This document shows positions 49,403-58,232 of a DNA stretch of 64,000 nt, piece after piece. A program made the position numbers and the translations under genes. The notes beneath the pieces were generated by a model. That model had not been told where the DNA came from and made no database searches. It saw nothing but the letters and a program-made list of their open reading frames with translations. This DNA is from DTU052 sp050951725. Lineage in GTDB: Bacteria > Bacillota > Syntrophomonadia > Syntrophomonadales > DTU052. The DNA is taken from NCBI GenBank assembly GCA_050951725.1, contig JBMNJO010000025.1, positions 1-64,000 of the forward strand. Direction: 5' to 3'. How positions within the stretch are numbered: the first letter of the stretch is position 1; every line of letters starts with the position of its first letter.

Positions 49403-50224
49403 CTAGCCAACTTGTTTACCGAAGAATGCATTTTTGATGCGGTCCCAGAATGAATCAGTACGATTCAGATCTAGGAAAGCGACTTCTTCTTTAGTAAAAC
49501 GACGAGCAATATTTTGAAAAGCACGTCCTGCCAGAGAACGCGGGTTCAAGAGAATAGGCTCTCCTGTGTTGGTGGATATTACCACCCCGTCATCTTCAGG
49601 AACAATACCAATCAAATCAATGCACAGGTGATTCAAAAGATCGTCTATGCTCAGCATGTCACCATCCCGGACCATTTCCGGCCGGATGCGGTTAATCACC
49701 AGTTTGATATCCTTAAACGACGCTGATTCCAACATGCCGATTATGCGGTCGGCATCCCGGACTGCAGAAACCTCCGGGTTAGTAACCACCACCGCCCAAT
49801 CAGCGGCTGCGATGGCGTTGCGGAAGCCCTGCTCGATCCCCGCCGGGCAATCGATAAGGATAAAATCAAATTCCTTCTTTAATTCCTGACACAGGTTAAT
49901 GATCTGGTCTTCGGTGATATCGTCCTTGTTCCTGGTCTGAGCAGCCGGCAGCATGAATAGGTTTGGAAACCGGCGGTCCTTGACCAGAGCCTGTTTCAGG
50001 GTGCATTCGCCTTCTATGACCTGAACGATGTCGTAGATGACACGATTCTCCAGGCCCATGATCAGATCAAGCTTTTTCAGACCTATATCCAGGTCCATGG
50101 CTACAACCTTGCACCCAATCTTAGCCAGCCCCATACTGACGTTGGTTACGGTTGTGGTCTTGCCCACGCCCCCCTTACCTGAGGTGATAACAACCACCTG
50201 ACCATTGTTGGATGGTCCCTTCAT
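49403..50224 (-). CDS. minD: septum site-determining ATPase MinD
   Basis: A 273-residue ParA-family ATPase: deviant Walker A SGKGGVGKTTTVTN, DLDIGLKKLDLIMGLE (switch I region), and FILIDCPAGIE (switch II). The C-terminal amphipathic helix (SFWDRIKNAFFG) attaches it to the membrane. It carries MinC to the membrane. First gene of the three-gene operon; SD AGGGGG before ATG 50224. Confidence 0.95.
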   Translation of the reverse strand: MKGPSNNGQVVVITSGKGGVGKTTTVTNVSMGLAKIGCKVVAMDLDIGLKKLDLIMGLENRVIYDIVQVIEGECTLKQALVKDRRFPNLFMLPAAQTRNKDDITEDQIINLCQELKKEFDFILIDCPAGIEQGFRNAIAAADWAVVVTNPEVSAVRDADRIIGMLESASFKDIKLVINRIRPEMVRDGDMLSIDDLLNHLCIDLIGIVPEDDGVVISTNTGEPILLNPRSLAGRAFQNIARRFTKEEVAFLDLNRTDSFWDRIKNAFFGKQVG

Positions 50225-50411
50225 ATGTAAAACCCCCTAAAAACGCGTTGGTGAATTCTAGTTATAGTAGTGTTGAATTTCGCCAATCCCCATCAAATTC
50301 CTGCATGAATGCCGAAATATCATTACAGAATTAGGTCGAGTTATATGGAAATTAGCAAAAAATGCGAAATGAAATGAATTCCAGGGACCATCTGCAGGCC
50401 GGAGGGAAGAG

Positions 50412-50442
50412 AAAAACCGCCACATACCGGGTGGCGGTTTTT
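50412..50442. terminator. terminator between crotonase and minD genes
   Basis: AAAAACCGCCAC (50,412-50,423) and GTGGCGGTTTTT (50,431-50,442) form a perfect 12-bp stem with a 7-base loop. It is downstream of the - strand crotonase gene and insulates the min operon. Confidence 0.8.
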
Positions 50443-50488
50443 CCGAATACTATGTTTATTTAATAATAAGACTTTACCGGAGACTGAT

Positions 50489-51262
50489 CTATTTCCCTTT
50501 GAACACAGCGGGTCTCTTTTGCAGGAAGGCCATCGAACCTTCTTTGGCATCCTCGCTGGCGAAGCAGGCGGCGGAGCCTTCCTGTTCGATTTTGATTCCT
50601 TCTTCTACAGTCAGCTCCAGACCTTCGTTGGCTGCTCTCAGTATGGCTTTCATGGCGATAGGTGCGCCTTTGGCGAGCCGGGCTGCAAATTTCTCAGCTT
50701 CGGCCAGAACCTCTTCGCGAGGGAATACCTTGGTTACCAGACCCCACTGCAGGGCCTCCTCGGCACCAATGAAGTCACCGGTCAGCATCATTTCGAGGGC
50801 CTTGGCTTTGCCGACTATGCGAGGCAGGCGCTGGGTGCCGCCCCATCCCGGCAGGATCGCGAGCTTGACTTCGGGGAGTCCTACCTGAGCGGAGGCCGAC
50901 ATATAGCGGATATGGCAGGCCATTGCCAATTCCAGACCGCCGCCGAAGGCACCACCCTGAATAGCTGCGATTATGGGCTTGGGATACTTTTCGATCTTGA
51001 AGTAGACATCGACACCGTTGATCTGGGGTTTGCCGCCTGCCTGTAAGTTGGCAAATTCCGTGATGTCGGCTCCGGCGGAAAACAGTTTGGGCCCGTGCCC
51101 GGTAATGACGATCGCTCTGACCTCATCATCCTCCAGACACTGGTCGAGCAGGGCATTCAGGTCCAGCAGAACGCCCTGGGCCATGGCATTGGCCGGTGGG
51201 TGGTTGATCGCCGCTACCACATAACCATCCTTCTTCTCAACTACCAACTTGGTGAATTCCAT
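50489..51262 (-). CDS. crt: enoyl-CoA hydratase / 3-hydroxybutyryl-CoA dehydratase
   Basis: A 257-residue crotonase with SAGADITEF, GGAFGGGLELAMACH (first catalytic Glu) and GLPEVKLAILPGWGGTQR (second catalytic Glu). It lies downstream of the 3-hydroxybutyryl-CoA dehydrogenase gene on the same strand with a 47-base gap, so the pair runs the middle of butyryl-CoA beta-oxidation or its reverse. It has clear sequence differences from the paralogue at 27,325. The SD is GGGGGTATCATA. Confidence 0.9.
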   Translation of the reverse strand: MEFTKLVVEKKDGYVVAAINHPPANAMAQGVLLDLNALLDQCLEDDEVRAIVITGHGPKLFSAGADITEFANLQAGGKPQINGVDVYFKIEKYPKPIIAAIQGGAFGGGLELAMACHIRYMSASAQVGLPEVKLAILPGWGGTQRLPRIVGKAKALEMMLTGDFIGAEEALQWGLVTKVFPREEVLAEAEKFAARLAKGAPIAMKAILRAANEGLELTVEEGIKIEQEGSAACFASEDAKEGSMAFLQKRPAVFKGK

Positions 51263-51309
51263 TATGATACCCCCTACAATTAAAAATATTGATATGCTTC
51301 TCTATTAAT

Positions 51310-52182
51310 CTATTTCTTAGTATAATCGTAAAATCCTTTACCGGTTTTCTGTCCCCATTCCCCTTTCACAAATTTTTCTACAACAATCGGGGAAGGTTTG
51401 TTCTCTGGGTCTCCGGTTTCCTGGTAACGTTCGGTGCTGATATAGTAGTTCAAATCGATTCCGGTCAAGTCCAGTAATCTGAAGGGGCCCATGGGATGGC
51501 CTAAGGCATAAACTACTGCGGTATCGATGTCCTGGTAGGATGCAATTCCCATATCATAGAGGTAGAATGCTTCCTTATTAATAGCGCCGAGAATCCGGTT
51601 CACCAGGAATCCGTATATCTCTTTATTCAGCAGTACCGGAATCTTGCCCATGCTCTTGCTGACTTCCATAACCGTATTGGCCGTCTCATCGGAAACATGA
51701 GGTCCCTTTACCACTTCAACCAGTTTCATAACCAGAGCGGGATTAAAGAAGTGCATGTTGCATACTTTATCAGGTCGTTTGGTAACGGGGGCTATCCTGG
51801 AGCTTACAATGAAGGAACTGTTAGTGGCCAAAATGGTATGCGGCGGGCATATCTGATCCAACTGGGCAAACAGCTTATGTTTAATATCCAGTTTTTCAAT
51901 TATGGCCTCGATAACCAGATCCGCATCCTGGGCGGCTTCTTCCAGGCTCATCGTGAAAGAAACGTTATTCCGTGCCTGTGCGGCGACTTCCTCAGTCATC
52001 TTACCTTTGGCAACCCGGTCCGGCAGATACTTGTCGACAAACTGTTCAGCCTTTTGCAGGATTTCCTGGCTGACATCGGTTACCTTAACCTTGTAACCGG
52101 CGAGGGCTGCTGATAAAGCAATCTGGTGCCCCATATTACCGGCACCTACTACACAGATGTTGTCAATTCCCGCTACTTTCAT
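51310..52182 (-). CDS. hbd: 3-hydroxybutyryl-CoA dehydrogenase
   Basis: A 290-residue protein with the NAD site VVGAGNMGHQIALSAA, a catalytic Ser-His-Glu-Asn set in SSFIVSS, MHFFNPALVMKLVEVV (His), and GFLVNRILGAINKEA (Asn). The C-terminal ~90 residues form the dimer domain. The enzyme interconverts 3-hydroxybutyryl-CoA and acetoacetyl-CoA with NAD(H). It is first in the hbd-crt operon behind a promoter and hairpin leader. SD GGAGG before ATG 52182. Confidence 0.95.
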   Translation of the reverse strand: MKVAGIDNICVVGAGNMGHQIALSAALAGYKVKVTDVSQEILQKAEQFVDKYLPDRVAKGKMTEEVAAQARNNVSFTMSLEEAAQDADLVIEAIIEKLDIKHKLFAQLDQICPPHTILATNSSFIVSSRIAPVTKRPDKVCNMHFFNPALVMKLVEVVKGPHVSDETANTVMEVSKSMGKIPVLLNKEIYGFLVNRILGAINKEAFYLYDMGIASYQDIDTAVVYALGHPMGPFRLLDLTGIDLNYYISTERYQETGDPENKPSPIVVEKFVKGEWGQKTGKGFYDYTKK

Positions 52183-52285
52183 CTCCTAACCTCCCCATAA
52201 CTTTTTACAGCTTCCTGTTAATAACCAACCTATCTTTCCCCATTAGAGGACGGGTACAGATGGGGGCCAGAAAGCCATTAGACCC

Positions 52286-52313
52286 GAGCTCCCCGCTCAC
52301 TCAGCGGGGGCTC
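52286..52313 (-). promoter_or_regulatory. hairpin in the leader of hbd-crt
   Basis: CCCCGCT (52,291-52,297) pairs with AGCGGGG (52,303-52,309) and GAGC with GCTC outside it, a strong stem with one bulged base. It lies about 100 bases upstream of hbd, within the predicted leader. It could be a terminator of an attenuator or a stability element. TCTAATGG occurs twice near it. Confidence 0.5.
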
Positions 52314-52336
52314 TGGCTAGACAATAATTACCATTA

Positions 52337-52365
52337 ATTATACTATTCTTGTCCATCAACGGCAA
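52337..52365 (-). promoter_or_regulatory. predicted hbd-crt promoter
   Basis: On the - strand: TTGCCG (52,360-52,365), 17 bases, TATAAT (52,337-52,342). The -10 is a perfect match. It would give a leader of about 150 bases containing the hairpin. The rest of 52,314-52,558 shows no gene. Confidence 0.55.
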
Positions 52366-52558
52366 CTGTCGGCATCAATGTTATTATATAGGGCCAGCTC
52401 CAAGAACAATCCATTATTAGCTTTGTTTGCCCTGCCTGCCCATTGCCATTTATTCCGTCAAACATTCTATTGTGGCTAGTGAATGCAAGCTGTGGGGCAA
52501 AATAGAATTAATACCTGAATACCTGTAAATGCTTGAATGACAAAAAGGAGGAACATCG

Positions 52559-53308
52559 TTGAACGCTTCTTCAAGATACAGCCGTCAGGTTATTGTCGAT
52601 GGATTTGGACCGGAAGGCCAGCAAGCCTTAACCGAAGGGCGGGTGATGATTGTCGGCATGGGAGGGCTCGGAAACCCGGCCGCACAGTACCTGGCGGCAG
52701 CTGGAGCGGGGACAATCGGTATAATGGACAATGATGTGGTGAGTACCAGCAATTTCAACCGCCAGGTGTTGTTTCGGCCGGATGACATCAACCGGGCCAA
52801 GGTTAACACGGTAAAAGAGCGGCTTTCCCTGTTCAATCCGGAGATTGAGATTCTGGCGTTTAACCAGCGGTTGGAGCAGGATTCGGCTCATGATGTCCTT
52901 GCCCAGTTTGATATTGTTCTGGATTGCCTGGACAACTTGCAGGACCGGCTTTTACTGAATCAGATCTGCCTGGATATAGAAACCCCGCTGGTTCATGGGG
53001 GTGCTATCCGCTTTTATGGACAGCTGACAACCATAATTCCTTTTAAAGGGCCATGCCTAAGCTGCTTTTCTCCCGGGAATTCATTTTTCTGCGACTGCTC
53101 ACGGGTGGGGGTTTTGGGTCCGGTGCCGGGTATCATCGGGGTCTTGCAGGCTCTGGAAGCAATTAAATACTTATCGGGTGCAGGCGAGGTGTTGACTGGC
53201 CGATTGCTGGTCTTTGACGGTCTGCACGGTACGTTTGACGAGGTAAGAGTGGCGCGGAATCCTGAATGTCGTGCCTGTGGAAACGGAAATAAATATTCCC
53301 AACATTGA
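52559..53308 (+). CDS. ThiF/MoeB/HesA-family adenylyltransferase
   Basis: A 249-residue E1-like protein with TTG start at 52559 after AAAAAGGAGG. The nucleotide site is IVGMGGLGNPAAQYLAAAG, and NFNRQVLF carries the conserved Arg. Zinc Cys pairs are CLSCF and CRACG. VDCLDN-type sequence (VLDCLDN) completes the adenylation site. It adenylates the C-terminus of a ubiquitin-like sulfur carrier (ThiS, MoaD or similar). No carrier gene adjoins it, so thiamine, molybdopterin or another thiolation pathway cannot be told apart. Confidence 0.85.
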   Translation: MNASSRYSRQVIVDGFGPEGQQALTEGRVMIVGMGGLGNPAAQYLAAAGAGTIGIMDNDVVSTSNFNRQVLFRPDDINRAKVNTVKERLSLFNPEIEILAFNQRLEQDSAHDVLAQFDIVLDCLDNLQDRLLLNQICLDIETPLVHGGAIRFYGQLTTIIPFKGPCLSCFSPGNSFFCDCSRVGVLGPVPGIIGVLQALEAIKYLSGAGEVLTGRLLVFDGLHGTFDEVRVARNPECRACGNGNKYSQH

Positions 53309-53486
53309 GCGCATTAAAAAAATAGATACTAATAATTTTAATAAAAATATTGCGGATAATGTACGGGCGGTATATAGTTAATAACGGATGCGGACCAAGC
53401 TTAACAACTTCGTGAAAATATTGACCCAGGAAACCTCGCATTCATCCTTGAAAACTACCGACTTACATGATACAACCTGTCCAAGC

Positions 53487-53528
53487 ACACCAAATAGCCG
53501 CAGGCCACCTGCGGCTATTTGGTGTTTT
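53487..53528 (+). terminator. strong terminator after the ThiF-like gene
   Basis: An 18-bp perfect stem: 53,487-53,504 pairs with 53,508-53,525 (core CAAATAGCCGCAGG/CCTGCGGCTATTTG), a 3-base loop, then TTT. It lies 180 bases after the stop. The rest of 53,309-53,943 has no recognisable gene. Confidence 0.75.
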
Positions 53529-53943
53529 GCAACCATATCACGCTCCGTATATCACAAGCAGCCTGAGAAGTAAACAAAGTGTGCCAAACAACGTGTCAGG
53601 TTGCAACAGTATACACCTGTCGACGAGCCTTCACCTATTTAATACTCATCCATCAGAGGCCTGAATATTGGGATCAATTATATAAATGAGCATAGGAGCA
53701 AAAGAACGCTATCACCTGGCACGAATTTTGCAAATTAATAAAATAGACAGAATTTAAATAATAGGCCGAATCAAATAAATAAACGGAATAGGGTATTTTG
53801 TCCGAACAGAAAAAGACAAGAGAAAAAGGACACTGTAACGGCCATTAAGAAGGGAGGGGCGAAATAGTACAGCTTGGTGATTTACCTCGATAGCCTGTGA
53901 ATACAACCAGGTATACCGAATAATAGTGAATGGAGGTCTGTTA

Positions 53944-55626
53944 ATGTTAAGTTTGTTGGAAAAGAGGCCCTGGCTACGCCACGTGGATTATAAATTCCCC
54001 TGGTCAATTAACTACCCCAATATTCCTGCATATCAGATACTAAGGGATACAGCCAATATTCATCCGGATAAGGCCGTTACGTATTTTTACGGGACCGAGA
54101 TCACCTTCTGGGAACTGTACCTCATGGTAGCACGTTTCGCCAATGGCCTTATTGAGTTAGGGATTGAGAAAGGCGATCGGGTAGGAATACTCCTGCCCAA
54201 TTGTCCTCAATTTGTGCTTTCCTTCTGTACGATTCTCAATACAGGTGCGATTGTCGTCAACCTGAATCCCCAATACACTTACCCTGAGCTTAAACACTGT
54301 CTGACCATAACCGAGCCCAAAGCTATCATAACTTTTGATGCATTGATTCCAATGGTAAAACCACTGGCAGAGGAATGCAATGTTAAGATAGTCATGGTCA
54401 CCAAGCTTACCGATTTCGTCAATGGTGCCGGGGTCAGTACCAAGGAAAGTCTTGGGCTGCCGGATGGCTGGTACCATTTTTCCGAGTTCCTAAACAACTG
54501 CACCAATAAAATTCCCCCTCGTCCGGTTCTGGTAAAAGACGATCCGGCGTTAATTCAGTTCACGGGGGGAACCACCGGGACTCCCAAGGGAGCAACCCTG
54601 ACCCAGGGTAACTTGGTCGCTGCTACCTTCCAGGTGGTAATGGCGGGGGCTTCCATAATCGACACCGTCCAGATCGAGAGACGTACGGTTTTCACGGTTT
54701 TGCCGCTTTTCCATGTGTACGGAGAGATCTGCTGCCTGATGTATGGCCTGCATTCGGCGGCTACCATGATACTGCTTCCTCGTTTTGAGATTGAAGAAGT
54801 GATCGACACTCTTGAGGCCATTCCGGAGATAACTTTCTGGCCGGCGGTTCCTACCATGCTGTCTGCCTTCCTGAATCATCCCCGGGCCCAGGCGATGGAT
54901 CTGGGACGGAAGTTCATTTTCGTCAATAACGGGGCGGCGCCCTGCCCGGTGGAGTTGATCGAAAAGGCCAAAGATCTCAATGTCTACTTCAGTGAGGGCT
55001 GGGGCATGAGTGAGACCACCTCCCTCGGCATTTCCAACCCGGTCATGGGGGTCAAGAAACCTTTGGGTATTGGGGTTCCTTACCCGGATAATGACATCAG
55101 ACTGGTTGACCCCGATACCATGGAGGATGTAAAACAGGGTGAGCGCGGTGAGATCTGGATCAAAGGCCCGACGGTTATGAAGGAATACTGGAACAACCCG
55201 GAAGAGACCGCCAACCAGCTGCGGGATGGATGGCTTCGGACCGGGGACATTGCTTACCAGGACGAGGATGGCTATGTGTTTATCGTCGACCGTACCAAGG
55301 ATATGATAATCGCGGGTGGATTCAATATCTATCCACGTGATATTGATGAAGTCCTGTTCAAACATCCCAAGGTAAAAGATGTCATCACAGTGGGTATTCC
55401 AGATGAATACCGCGGTGAAACTGTCAAGTCCTTTGTCCAGCTGGTAGAGGGCCAGACAGCCACTGAGGATGAACTCCGCGACTTCTGCCGGCAGCACTTG
55501 ACTGCCTACAAGGTTCCCAAGTTTATTGAGTTCAGGGACGAACTGCCGCGCTCCGCTGTCGGCAAGGCCCTGCGCAGACTGCTCCGTGATGAAGAAATTG
55601 CCAAGATGAATGAGAAAAAGGAATAA
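53944..55626 (+). CDS. AMP-dependent acyl-CoA ligase (fatty acid type)
   Basis: A 560-residue ANL enzyme from ATG 53944, eight bases after GGAGG; the upstream GTG (53,926) contains the SD. The A3 loop is FTGGTTGTPKGATL, A5 is EGWGMSETT, A8 is WLRTGDIAYQDEDGYVFIVDR, and the catalytic Lys lies in SAVGKALRRLL. GGFNIYPRDIDEV is usual for fatty acyl-CoA synthetases. It feeds fatty acids to beta-oxidation alongside the ligase at 39,528. A terminator follows. Confidence 0.9.
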   Translation: MLSLLEKRPWLRHVDYKFPWSINYPNIPAYQILRDTANIHPDKAVTYFYGTEITFWELYLMVARFANGLIELGIEKGDRVGILLPNCPQFVLSFCTILNTGAIVVNLNPQYTYPELKHCLTITEPKAIITFDALIPMVKPLAEECNVKIVMVTKLTDFVNGAGVSTKESLGLPDGWYHFSEFLNNCTNKIPPRPVLVKDDPALIQFTGGTTGTPKGATLTQGNLVAATFQVVMAGASIIDTVQIERRTVFTVLPLFHVYGEICCLMYGLHSAATMILLPRFEIEEVIDTLEAIPEITFWPAVPTMLSAFLNHPRAQAMDLGRKFIFVNNGAAPCPVELIEKAKDLNVYFSEGWGMSETTSLGISNPVMGVKKPLGIGVPYPDNDIRLVDPDTMEDVKQGERGEIWIKGPTVMKEYWNNPEETANQLRDGWLRTGDIAYQDEDGYVFIVDRTKDMIIAGGFNIYPRDIDEVLFKHPKVKDVITVGIPDEYRGETVKSFVQLVEGQTATEDELRDFCRQHLTAYKVPKFIEFRDELPRSAVGKALRRLLRDEEIAKMNEKKE

Positions 55627-55665
55627 AATTGATTACCTCCTGGGTTAGTATATAACTTTTTCGTG

Positions 55666-55702
55666 ACCGGCCAGCACTGCTGCAGTTCTGGCCGGTGTTT
55701 TT
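55666..55702 (+). terminator. terminator after the acyl-CoA ligase gene
   Basis: ACCGGCCAG (55,666-55,674) and CTGGCCGGT (55,688-55,696) form a 9-bp stem with a 13-base loop, followed by GTTTTT, 40 bases after the stop. Confidence 0.75.
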
Positions 55703-55810
55703 ATGTGCGCCGGTTCAGAGCTTAGCCTATTGGTCAGTTCCGTGGTTTGCTTATACTTTTGAATACCTGGTTGCATATACTTTTAAAAAGCCGGGAAGCA
55801 GGTGAGTTCT

Positions 55811-56272
55811 GTGAAGGAGGATGAAGAGTTTTTTACCTTCCGCGAATTGATGAAAAGAGACGACGATATTCTGACTGCTTCAATGGAGGACTACCTGGAG
55901 ATGGTCTATCGCCTGTCCAGGGACGTTGGATTCACCAGGGTCAACGAAATCGCCTCGGCTCTCAATGTTCAGCCGCCATCGGTCAGCAAAATGATTCAGA
56001 AACTGGCTGAACAGGGGATGGTAGACTATGAGAAGTATGGCTACATAATACTCACCCGCAAAGGTAAAAAACTGGGGAAAGAGCTGTTGTACCGCCATCA
56101 GGTGGTGGAGGATTTTTTAAGGCTTTTAGGGGTCACCGAGGGGCTTTTGGATCAGACGGAAAAGATCGAACATACCCTCAACCCGTCAACTCTGAAAGAG
56201 CTCGCCCGACTGGTGAGGTTTCTTAAGGAACGCCCGGAACTGGTTTCGGAATACCGGGATACTGAACTGTAG
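55811..56272 (+). CDS. MntR-like DtxR-family metal regulator
   Basis: A 153-residue protein, GTG start at 55811 with AGGTGAG nearby (a GTG at 55,802 overlaps it). The helix-turn-helix is TRVNEIASALNVQPPSVSKM (split) with GYIILTRKGKKLGKEL as wing. Metal ligands of MntR are visible: Asp/Glu in SMEDYLE, His in YRHQVVEDF, and EKIEHTL with Glu-Glu-His. It probably senses manganese and represses uptake, but no transporter gene adjoins it. The usual length is ~140. Confidence 0.85.
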   Translation: MKEDEEFFTFRELMKRDDDILTASMEDYLEMVYRLSRDVGFTRVNEIASALNVQPPSVSKMIQKLAEQGMVDYEKYGYIILTRKGKKLGKELLYRHQVVEDFLRLLGVTEGLLDQTEKIEHTLNPSTLKELARLVRFLKERPELVSEYRDTEL

Positions 56273-56282
56273 GTTGGACAAT

Positions 56283-56414
56283 TTGAAGGAAGATTTTGAG
56301 CGCTTCTCTGTTTCGGACCGGGAAGCGTCAACAGTTGACAGCGGTTATCGTTATACAATCCAGGATGACATGTTTTACGAGGGCATGCGCAGCCGACCGG
56401 TCACATGTCACTGA
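56283..56414 (+). CDS. possible 43-residue protein after the MntR-like gene
   Basis: A TTG-initiated frame (KEDFERFSVSDREAST...) starting 10 bases after the regulator stop, with AGGTTGGA ahead. It ends at 56,414, overlapping the convergent lipoprotein gene. It is acidic and hydrophilic, with no homology recognised. It may be a chance frame. Confidence 0.25.
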   Translation: MKEDFERFSVSDREASTVDSGYRYTIQDDMFYEGMRSRPVTCH

Positions 56415-56847
56415 TAACCTTGCTTACCTTGGCCCGAAAATCAGTTGGTGATAGGGTCTCTGATTTTTGCGCCTCCTTTTCCAGCTGTTGCAGCTGTTTG
56501 AAAAGTTTTTTGTCACTGCTCAGGTAAACGTGAAAACCCTGATTTTTCGCCTTAACCCTTTGTCTGGCCTGGTCACGGATCGATTTGATACGCAGGCGGT
56601 CGAATCCGCTGACTTTTATGGCTACGGCAATGTCTTTATCGACCACTACCGCGGTACAGTCTTCAATTTCTTTGGCGTTTGCTGCCGTGGCTTTAACCTC
56701 AGCAGCTCTTTGCGGGTCGATAGATATCTGCTGATTGGCCCTGGGCTTATGTTCCGGCCGTGGTTTTATGGGTGGGGAGTTCTGTTCACAACCGGCCGCC
56801 AGCAGGGTTATCGAAATTAACACCATTAATGATACAATTCTTCTCAT
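56401..56847 (-). CDS. YhcN/YlaJ-family sporulation lipoprotein
   Basis: A 148-residue protein with a lipoprotein signal (hydrophobic stretch to LLAAGC, Cys ~20), a proline-rich linker, then a YhcN/YlaJ domain (AAEVKATAANAKEIEDCTAV split; DIAVAIKVSGFDR; RQRVKAKNQGFHVYLSSDKK split). Such proteins sit in the inner spore membrane and affect germination. It is the last gene of the spoVA-type operon and starts 12 bases after spoVAE. Confidence 0.85.
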   Translation of the reverse strand: MRRIVSLMVLISITLLAAGCEQNSPPIKPRPEHKPRANQQISIDPQRAAEVKATAANAKEIEDCTAVVVDKDIAVAIKVSGFDRLRIKSIRDQARQRVKAKNQGFHVYLSSDKKLFKQLQQLEKEAQKSETLSPTDFRAKVSKVISDM

Positions 56848-56858
56848 ACTAACCCTCT

Positions 56859-57221
56859 CTATCCCTTCGATTTAAAGAATAGGGAAGCGATAAAACCAAA
56901 GATAATGGCCGATGAAATTCCGGCACTGGTCACCTCAAAAATCCCGGTCAGGATTCCTACCAGCCCGGTGCGTTCAGCTTCTGTTAATGCGCCATGCAGT
57001 AACGAATTGCCAAAGCTGGTTATGGGGACGGTTGCCCCGGCACCGGCAAATTCGATCAATGGTTCATAAAGGCCGAGGCCACCCAGAACAGCTCCTGAAA
57101 CCACCAGGATACTCATGACATGAGATGGAGTCAGCATTGCCACATCAAGCATCAGCTGGCCGATGACACAGATTAATCCGCCAACCAAAAAGGCCCAGAA
57201 ATACGTCTCCAAAAGAATCAC
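56859..57221 (-). CDS. spoVAE: stage V sporulation protein AE
   Basis: A 120-residue membrane protein with three to four helices, SGAVLGGLGLYEPLIEFAGAGATVPITSFGN (split) and LFGF-type end, matching the SpoVAE/AEb short form. It is part of the channel that moves dipicolinic acid into the forespore and out at germination. Three bases separate it from spoVAD. Confidence 0.9.
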   Translation of the reverse strand: MILLETYFWAFLVGGLICVIGQLMLDVAMLTPSHVMSILVVSGAVLGGLGLYEPLIEFAGAGATVPITSFGNSLLHGALTEAERTGLVGILTGIFEVTSAGISSAIIFGFIASLFFKSKG

Positions 57222-57223
57222 TC

Positions 57224-58231
57224 CTAGTGATCTATTTCAATGGCTACGGCATGAGCAATACAGGGGATGGAATCCTTCTGCTGGTATGACAGCGGAGACA
57301 GGAGAGCGCCGGTAGCAACTGCCAGTATCCGCTTGAGTTCACCTTTCTGCATGCGGTTGATAAGATGGCCATAGGTGACTATGGCCGAGCATCCGCAGCC
57401 GCTGCCCCCGGCAATTACCGGCTGGTCTTCGCTGTAGATCAGGATGCCGCAATCAGTGAAACGGTCATCCGGGATTTTTACCCCGTGTTTCTTCAACAGG
57501 TCCCGGGCGATCCCATGCCCTACCCGGCCCAGATCTCCGGTAGCGATCAGGTCATAGTAATCAGTATCACGGTTTAGATCACGAAAATGTGCAGTTATGG
57601 TGTCCACTGCGGCTGGCGCCATGGCGCTCCCCATGTTAAAGGGATCCGATATTCCCATGTCGATCACCCGGCCGATGGTGGCTGACGTGGTCCGGGGGCC
57701 CTGGCCCTGATCGGACAACAACGCAGCACCAGCCCCGGTAACCGTCCACTGGGCCGTGGGAGGTTTTTGTCCTCCGTATTCCGTGGGGTAACGGAATTGC
57801 TTTTCTACCGTGGCATTGTGGCTTACGGCCGCACATAGCACATGCTGAGCGGAGCCGCTGCTGACGATCAGCGAACCCACAGCCAGTGATTCCATGCTGG
57901 TAGAACAGGCCCCGAACAGGCCCAGGAAGGGAACTGCCAGGGTACGGGCGGTAAAGCTGCTGGGGGTTATCTGGTTAACCAGGTCACCGCTCAGAAAAAA
58001 CTGGACATCCTCTTTTTGGATACCCGCCTTTGATATGGCCTGCTCACAGGCCTCCTCCAACATCTTTCTCTCCGCTTTTTCGTAGCTCTCCTGCCCCAGC
58101 CAAAGGTCTCCGTGTAAAAGGTCAAAGTCGCGGGCCAGCGGGCCCCCGGCCTCAGTAGGTCCGGCAACCGTTCCTGTGGCAACAATCACCGGGTTCTTTT
58201 CAAAGACCCAGGTCTGGTGTCCCTTCAGCAA
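57224..58231 (-). CDS. spoVAD: stage V sporulation protein AD
   Basis: A 335-residue thiolase-fold protein from TTG 58231 after a GGGAGGGGG SD. LKGHQTWVFEKNPVIVATGTVAGPTEAGG (split) is the usual N-terminus. GACSTSMESLAVGSLIVSSG and ISDPFNMGSAMAPAA are conserved. SpoVAD binds dipicolinic acid and lines the SpoVA channel on the forespore membrane. An upstream TTG would add nine residues in the spoVAC overlap, so the start is chosen by SD and length. Confidence 0.95.
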   Translation of the reverse strand: MLKGHQTWVFEKNPVIVATGTVAGPTEAGGPLARDFDLLHGDLWLGQESYEKAERKMLEEACEQAISKAGIQKEDVQFFLSGDLVNQITPSSFTARTLAVPFLGLFGACSTSMESLAVGSLIVSSGSAQHVLCAAVSHNATVEKQFRYPTEYGGQKPPTAQWTVTGAGAALLSDQGQGPRTTSATIGRVIDMGISDPFNMGSAMAPAAVDTITAHFRDLNRDTDYYDLIATGDLGRVGHGIARDLLKKHGVKIPDDRFTDCGILIYSEDQPVIAGGSGCGCSAIVTYGHLINRMQKGELKRILAVATGALLSPLSYQQKDSIPCIAHAVAIEIDH

Positions 58232-58232
58232 T

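Noticed and set aside
54550..55497. 315-residue open frame on the - strand
   Set aside because: It is the complement of an acyl-CoA ligase with full ANL motifs; long antisense frames are common in GC-richer genes.
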